Assembly (NCBI RefSeq): GCF_959029255.1
Contig: NZ_CAUFUE010000010.1
Location: 83,846 to 147,845 of the forward strand
DNA length: 64,000 nucleotides
Direction: 5' to 3'
Source of the DNA: an uncultured Bacteroides sp.
GTDB lineage: Bacteria > Bacteroidota > Bacteroidia > Bacteroidales > Bacteroidaceae
Below the pieces are notes generated by a model, which was not told the DNA's origin, did not search any database, and worked only from the letters and a program-made list of their open reading frames with translations. The translations under genes were made by a program, and so were the position numbers. This document shows positions 59,133-64,000 of the stretch, one piece after another. Position 1 is the stretch's first letter. Every line of letters begins with the position of its first letter.

Positions 59133-60062
59133 CTATATTTCTGTTGGAGTATCGTTTTTAATGTCGGTACCATCCGTTGTCATGTCGGTAATGGCAACAT
59201 TGCCGCCGGGAGTAACGGCAGTATCGGTTATTGTCAAAGCGATGGTATATTGACGGCCAACCGCCAGGTTGTTGCTGGTAAACTGTGCAGCAGGGATATT
59301 GATGGCACGGTTCACACCGTCGATAGTCAACGTTATGGTCAGATTCCCGCTTACCGGCTGGGGAGGCACTAACACATCGTAAGCAGTGTTAGTGGCATTG
59401 GCGGCTATGTTGCCGCTATTCAAGGCATACGTCCATCCGCCGGCAGTGGCGCTGCCGCCATTGGCTCCGCTACTGATGTCGAGCGTACGGCTGACGAAGA
59501 AATTACTGCCACTACTGTTCTTGAGATTCACATCCGTGATGTTACAGTTGCCAACGTAATTGGTGGCATGTCGCGTGATGGAAAGCTTGAGACGGGCATA
59601 AGCACGTGTCATGGCAAATGAGGCATTGGGAGTCTTATTGCACACACTCGAACCGCCCGTGGAGGCATAGCAAAGGTCTTTGGTAGCGTCATATTTCTGT
59701 GCGGTCAGCGTGCATGTGGTGCTGTTTGCCGTAAAGGTTGCCGCATTGTAGGGGTAATATGCATAAAGTGTGGCGTTTGCCCCACCCACATAGACGGTAG
59801 TGTTAGGCTTCCAGCCGCCATTATACGTGTATTGCGAATTATACTGCGCCGTGTATCCGTTGGCGGCTGCACGAAACACACCCATGCTGCCACTCGATAT
59901 AGTAGCTCTGGTCTGCACCTCCGCACTGATACCCGCATCAACAATCCTTACGGGCACTAATGCGTCTGCGGGAAGATCCGCGTCTGAACCATTGTCGCAT
60001 CCGGCGACTAACGACGCCAGCAGGACCATACTCAATGTTTTATATATTGTTTTCATTCTCAT
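59133..60062 (-). CDS. Fimbrillin-family lipoprotein
   Basis: 309 residues (or 307 from 60056). The signal ends LVAGC. The Mfa-like pattern is clear: VQTRATISSGSMGVF, an aromatic YAYYPYN strand, FAMTRAYARLKLSITRHATN, and the C-terminal LAVGRQYTIALTITDTAV. As in type V pilins, Arg near residue 50 (QTR) could be a processing site freeing the strand for donor exchange; that is family knowledge. Confidence 0.85.
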   Translation of the reverse strand: MRMKTIYKTLSMVLLASLVAGCDNGSDADLPADALVPVRIVDAGISAEVQTRATISSGSMGVFRAAANGYTAQYNSQYTYNGGWKPNTTVYVGGANATLYAYYPYNAATFTANSTTCTLTAQKYDATKDLCYASTGGSSVCNKTPNASFAMTRAYARLKLSITRHATNYVGNCNITDVNLKNSSGSNFFVSRTLDISSGANGGSATAGGWTYALNSGNIAANATNTAYDVLVPPQPVSGNLTITLTIDGVNRAINIPAAQFTSNNLAVGRQYTIALTITDTAVTPGGNVAITDMTTDGTDIKNDTPTEI

Positions 60063-60093
60063 ACTTCTTCATTTCTTTGATTTACCCGGATTG

Positions 60094-61008
60094 TTAAGGA
60101 ACCGGGACAAAAGGTCCCAAGTTGCCGTTTGCCCAGTCGGTGGTAGTCACACTCGTTGTATTGATACCTGTTCCCTGAACGGTTATCGTTATGGTCTTGT
60201 ATTCACCTTTAGTAGGTTTATAACTTGCAGTCGGGATGGTGGTTGTCATCGTTTTGCCATCTACGGTAATTACTAATGTCATTCCCGTGGATGCAGGCGT
60301 GCAGGGCACCAGCAGAAAGTCGCTTCCCCATGCCACGGTGCCTGTAGCAGGCACGGTAACGTTCTTCGTCTGCGATACAGAACTGTTTGCCATTCCCGCT
60401 GCCGTAGAGTAGGCGCCAGTGCCGATGTTCAGCATGGCGCTGGGGAGCAGGTTTTTCAATTCCACCTTCTGCACCTGGCACGTGCCGGGATAGTTGCTGC
60501 GCTGAAATACGAAGGTAACCTTGGCATAAGCACGGGTCATAGCAAAGGAGGTCGATTTATTGGCAGAGCTGCCGTCCACGTTCCGTGCGGTGGCAAAGGA
60601 AATATCTTTGGAGGCGTTGTCGAATAGCTGTGAAGTCAGCGGGATGGCGGCACTGTTGTTAAGTGATGCCTGCCACGGATGATAGGCACATACCGAAGCA
60701 GTGGTGCCCCCCAGATAAATAGTATTCGCCACTCCGCCGTTGGGCGTCCATGCAGGTGTACCGTAATCATACTGTCGGTTGTTAATTGCTGTATATCCTG
60801 TACCTGTAAGGAAGATACCGATGCTTCCGCTTGTCACAGCGGCACGGGTGGTTACTTCCGCATTCACAGCGGCAGACTCGACGGTCAGGGGAACTGTTGC
60901 TTCAACGGGAGGGATTGCCGGGTCCACCATTCCGGGTGTTTCGTCGGCGGTGCAGCCTGCAAGTAGCAGAGACGCCGGAATCAGTAGTGTAAATATGGTT
61001 TTCATCAT
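60094..61008 (-). CDS. Fimbrillin-family lipoprotein
   Basis: 304 residues, signal ending LLAGC. Motifs: VTTRAAVTSGSIGIFLTGTG, CAYHPWQASLNN, FAMTRAYAKVTFVFQRSNYP and a C-terminal KPTKGEYKTITITVQGTGI. A paralogue of its neighbours, with 31 bases between genes. Subunit of the same pilus or surface structure is likely. Confidence 0.85.
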   Translation of the reverse strand: MMKTIFTLLIPASLLLAGCTADETPGMVDPAIPPVEATVPLTVESAAVNAEVTTRAAVTSGSIGIFLTGTGYTAINNRQYDYGTPAWTPNGGVANTIYLGGTTASVCAYHPWQASLNNSAAIPLTSQLFDNASKDISFATARNVDGSSANKSTSFAMTRAYAKVTFVFQRSNYPGTCQVQKVELKNLLPSAMLNIGTGAYSTAAGMANSSVSQTKNVTVPATGTVAWGSDFLLVPCTPASTGMTLVITVDGKTMTTTIPTASYKPTKGEYKTITITVQGTGINTTSVTTTDWANGNLGPFVPVP

Positions 61009-61031
61009 TATCGTTTTTTTGTATTTTCAGT

Positions 61032-61979
61032 TTAATCGAATTTGGAATCTATATTACTGCCGGATGTTATCCAGTCGGTGGTAGTCACACTGTTGACTAC
61101 TATTCCTACACCTGTCATTTCCAGTTGCACCGTGTAATGCACTCCGGCCTGTATCTTGTTGAATGTGGCGGCGGGCACGGTGACAGTGTAATCTTTACCG
61201 TCCGTGGTCAGTGTAAAGGCAAGTCCCGCCCCTGCCGCCAACATTTGCGCAGGGAAGAGATGATCTATACTTGTGTCGGGGGTACCTATTATAAGTCCGG
61301 TGGTGTTCATAGACATAGCGGAAGTGTTTATGGTATGGTTTGCCACAGCAGTTCCCGTGAGGCTACCGTCTGCTATGTTCACCCGGGCAGTGGTATAGAA
61401 ATTACCCAACGAGGGTTTTATCACTATCTTGCTCACCTTGCAGGCAGACGGATAGCTGGCGTTGCGGGAGATGCTGAATGACAAACGTGAGTAAGCACAC
61501 TTCATGCTGAATGCTGCCGGATTGGTGCTGTTTACGCCTGCAGCGTTTGTATTGTCATAATACCAAAGCTTCGTTTCATCATACACCTGCGCCTGCAAGG
61601 TATTGGTAGTCACCGTACTGTTTGCGCCGAAACTTACCAATCCGTTGGGGTCGTACACTGCCATTGCCTTACCCGTACGTTTGTCCACATAGATAGGGTC
61701 GGTGCAGCTCCATGTACCGCCAGTGCAGGTATAGGGCTTGTTGTATATGGGTGTGTATCCTCCCGCATTGGTCAGGAATACTTTGATGGCAGCCCCCTCC
61801 GTAGTGACGGGAGTTCCTCCGGCACGGGTGGCAACCTCGCCTTCCAGCCGCAAGCTGCTCACTCCCAGCGGCACACTTTCACCGAAGGGATATTCCCCTG
61901 ACGCATCCTCCGAACACGAGGCGCAGAAAAGGCCGGAAAGAAGGACAAGCAGACCGATGTTTATTCTTACTTGTTTCAT
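61032..61979 (-). CDS. Fimbrillin-family lipoprotein
   Basis: 315 residues from ATG at 61979 (MKQVRINIGLLVLLSGLFC); the open frame to 62126 overlaps the previous gene. The lipobox is CASC. VATRAGGTPVTTEGAAIKVF, FSMKCAYSRLSFSISRNASY and GVHYTVQLEMTGVGIVVNSV follow. The diverged processing region has extra residues after TRA. Confidence 0.84.
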   Translation of the reverse strand: MKQVRINIGLLVLLSGLFCASCSEDASGEYPFGESVPLGVSSLRLEGEVATRAGGTPVTTEGAAIKVFLTNAGGYTPIYNKPYTCTGGTWSCTDPIYVDKRTGKAMAVYDPNGLVSFGANSTVTTNTLQAQVYDETKLWYYDNTNAAGVNSTNPAAFSMKCAYSRLSFSISRNASYPSACKVSKIVIKPSLGNFYTTARVNIADGSLTGTAVANHTINTSAMSMNTTGLIIGTPDTSIDHLFPAQMLAAGAGLAFTLTTDGKDYTVTVPAATFNKIQAGVHYTVQLEMTGVGIVVNSVTTTDWITSGSNIDSKFD

Positions 61980-62043
61980 ATTGATAGTTGGATTCGTTGT
62001 TGTTATTATTATTCGTTGTTTTTGTTCTCTTTTATCCACCGGA

Positions 62044-62991
62044 TTATGGCAGCGGGACGAACGGGTTTCCCCCGTTATTGATGGTACTCTCCGTCCACGG
62101 CAACACTTCCACGGAAGAGACGCCAAGGCCGGTACCGTTCACGGTGAGTGTCACGGCATATTTATACCCCCTTTCCAGTGTGGTGAGTGCCGTTAAGGTA
62201 GTACTGAGTACTTTGTTTCCGTACTCCTTTACTTTCACGCTCACTTTCAATCCGCCGCCGAGCCACGTTATGGGCGGCATGGAGAGGTTACGGGTGACAG
62301 TGCTGTTCTTTGCCAGCGCGATGTCACCGGCGAAAGTGATTGTACCCGCATCGGCAGCGGTGGTATTGGATATGCTCCCGTCTGTGATATCGAGCAGGTA
62401 CTCTTTATAAAGCTTGCTATTGATAAGCGAAAACTCACTCAAGGTGATATCGTCCTTGGTATTGCCTCGTTTGAAGTTCATTACCAGCCATGAACAGGCT
62501 TGTTGCATACTGAAGCTCATTTCCTTATATCCGGCATTTGTACTCTGTAAAGTAGCATAAGCTATTGGCACTTCGCCGTCGGCAAGAATACGTGGGGCAA
62601 GCGACACATGGAGGCCATCCGACACACCCGCGCGATAAGGATAGTAAGCACATACGCCGGCATTGTCGGAGGTGACATAGATTTTCTCCTGTTCTGAAAT
62701 CGGAACCCATTTCGGACTCCCGTAATAGTACCGTACATTGGCATGGGTCATCTCAAACCCGTCTTCATTGACGTTGCCTAAAAACACGCCGATAGACGAG
62801 CCTGCCCCCAATGCAGTGAAGGCACGCGTGGAGGGCACTTCCGTCTGTACCTCAGCGGACGCTATGACCAGAGGCACTCGCATGCAGTTGCTGTCCGTAT
62901 GGGAAGAAGATATAACTTCTTCGACCTGCGAGCATCCTGCCGCCAGCAGCACGCAAAAAGCAAGAGCGGGATATTTCATCTGTTTTTTCAT
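62044..62991 (-). CDS. Fimbrillin-family lipoprotein
   Basis: 315 residues, signal ending LLAAGC. PSTRAFTALGAGSSIGVFLG, YYPYRAGVSDG, FSMQQACSWLVMNFKRGN, and RGYKYAVTLTVNGTGLGVSS. The same fold as neighbours but with AC in place of AYAR in the central motif. Confidence 0.83.
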   Translation of the reverse strand: MKKQMKYPALAFCVLLAAGCSQVEEVISSSHTDSNCMRVPLVIASAEVQTEVPSTRAFTALGAGSSIGVFLGNVNEDGFEMTHANVRYYYGSPKWVPISEQEKIYVTSDNAGVCAYYPYRAGVSDGLHVSLAPRILADGEVPIAYATLQSTNAGYKEMSFSMQQACSWLVMNFKRGNTKDDITLSEFSLINSKLYKEYLLDITDGSISNTTAADAGTITFAGDIALAKNSTVTRNLSMPPITWLGGGLKVSVKVKEYGNKVLSTTLTALTTLERGYKYAVTLTVNGTGLGVSSVEVLPWTESTINNGGNPFVPLP

Positions 62992-63020
62992 TCTATCTGT
63001 TCTTTTTGGGTTATCGCTAC

Positions 63021-63983
63021 TTATTCAAATTCAGTTTCTCCGCTATAGGAGCTCCCTGTATTCCATTCTTCCACCTCTACATCGGCAACGACGAGCTCGA
63101 CGCCCACCAAATCAATTTGTGCTTTGATTCGGTAGCTCTTGCCGGCTTCCAGTGTCGTGAGGGCGCTGCTGAGGTCTGCCTTGTATTTTTTTCCGCTGAC
63201 CGTGATGGAAAGGCCGGCATTGGTCACAGTTGCTGAAGGTACCACGAGTATATAGCCCTTATACGTTCTTCCCATTGACGCCATCGTTTGGCCGGGTGTC
63301 AGCTCAATCTGTGGCGTCATGCCGGGTTGCGGGGTGAAGACTCCTGTCTGTACATTCTGCGTTCCTTTTGCATAGATGCCTCCGGCACTGATGGACACGG
63401 TATCCAGTTTGGCGGCATCTCCAAAGTATTTGGAAAAGAGAATGTCCACCCCGACGCGGGCATAAGCGTGTTTCAGCACGAATCCGGCATAGGGATGTGT
63501 GGCGCAAACATTATCACCGCCGCTTGTGGCATAGCCAAGGTCTTTGGCTACACTGTAGGGCTGGCTGGTGAGGGTTACGTTGCCGGAACTATTAATGGTG
63601 TATCCGTCCTGCGGATAATAGGCATAGAGCGAGACAGGGTCTTTGCCCAGTATTACGGACGTAGGACATGTCCACGAACCGTCAGCGCAGGTGTATATCA
63701 GCCCGGTTTGGGCGGCATATCCGTTTTGGGCGCGGACGCCTACCCAGAGTTTACCACTGACCACGGGAGTGGGCAGCGCACGGGTAGCCGGGTTGGTTGC
63801 GTCTGCCATCATGGAGACGGTACTCACCGAGAGGCGAACATGGTCAATGGCATCCGGAATGTTGCTTCCTTCCTGCGAGCAAGAGGACAGCAAGAACAGG
63901 GATGCTGCCAATAAGCCGGCGGTCACGGCTGCCGCCGTGCCGGTGATCCATAAGAGTTGTTTCATATCTTTCATATCTTTCAT
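63021..63983 (-). CDS. Fimbrillin-family lipoprotein, first of the tandem set
   Basis: 320 residues (ATG at 63983, 63974 or 63965 because of a repeated ATGAAAGAT unit at the start). The signal ends LLSSC. PATRALPTPVVSGKLWVGVR, YAYYPQDGYT, FVLKHAYARVGVDILFSKYF, and AGKSYRIKAQIDLVGVELVV. It is probably near the start of the operon; its promoter is at or beyond the right edge of the window. Confidence 0.83.
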   Translation of the reverse strand: MKDMKDMKQLLWITGTAAAVTAGLLAASLFLLSSCSQEGSNIPDAIDHVRLSVSTVSMMADATNPATRALPTPVVSGKLWVGVRAQNGYAAQTGLIYTCADGSWTCPTSVILGKDPVSLYAYYPQDGYTINSSGNVTLTSQPYSVAKDLGYATSGGDNVCATHPYAGFVLKHAYARVGVDILFSKYFGDAAKLDTVSISAGGIYAKGTQNVQTGVFTPQPGMTPQIELTPGQTMASMGRTYKGYILVVPSATVTNAGLSITVSGKKYKADLSSALTTLEAGKSYRIKAQIDLVGVELVVADVEVEEWNTGSSYSGETEFE

Positions 63984-64000
63984 ATCTTGTTTCTTAATTA

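Overview
The window looks like a Bacteroides (Bacteroidales) chromosome. The evidence is the gene families (fimbrillin lipoproteins, BACON and FISUMP domains, DUF4248, a TonB receptor with a carboxypeptidase-like N-terminal domain) and promoters with the Bacteroides -7 box TAnnTTTG. It holds about 24 kb of host DNA around a 39.6 kb transposable (Mu-like) prophage. The species cannot be fixed from the sequence alone.

Left host region (1-14195): a structured RNA gene on the minus strand (27-268); pdxH; a YhiM/DUF2776 membrane protein; the oxidative pentose phosphate operon gnd-zwf-pgl; a three-gene surface module (TonB-dependent receptor, choice-of-anchor J lipoprotein, secreted non-specific nuclease); ettA; tRNA-Lys and tRNA-Ser; and the 3' half of a DUF5106/thioredoxin-like gene. 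The 5' half of that gene lies at 53796-54458. Joining the halves across one shared TTTG restores an uninterrupted frame, so the prophage is placed at about 14196-53795.

Prophage: early genes run leftwards from about 50.6 kb (MuA-type DDE transposase, MuB-type ATPase, RecA-like ATPase, GemA-like protein, Gam-like protein). A repressor with four operator-like palindromes lies at the right. Rightward genes at 32.7-40.3 kb are Mu-type head genes (TerS, TerL, gp36-like, DUF935 portal, MuF, gpG-like), then HU-like and DUF4248 genes. Leftward genes at 32.5-16.1 kb are a ClpP-type protease/scaffold, major capsid protein, lysis cassette, and a long non-contractile (siphovirus) tail module with tape measure, tail hub and BACON/InlB-repeat proteins. 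The left tip has a dCMP-hydroxymethylase-like thymidylate synthase homologue and a Dam-like methylase, both broken by single frameshifts. An AT-rich accessory patch at 40.4-42.7 kb includes a decayed stand-alone FtsK gamma domain.

Right host region (53796-64000): the 5' half of the broken gene, an Ig-like protein, a FISUMP protein, and a tandem leftward operon of five fimbrillin-type lipoproteins plus a sixth ending in a FISUMP-like domain.

Most unusual items: (1) a roughly 240-nt RNA family with its own promoter and terminator and a predicted double pseudoknot, present as two diverged copies, one chromosomal and one in the prophage; (2) two tRNA-shaped elements in the prophage with abnormal anticodon arms, one in the transposase mRNA leader; (3) a MuF head protein with a C-terminal BECR-type nuclease-like domain; (4) heptamer-repeat leaders in front of many phage genes.
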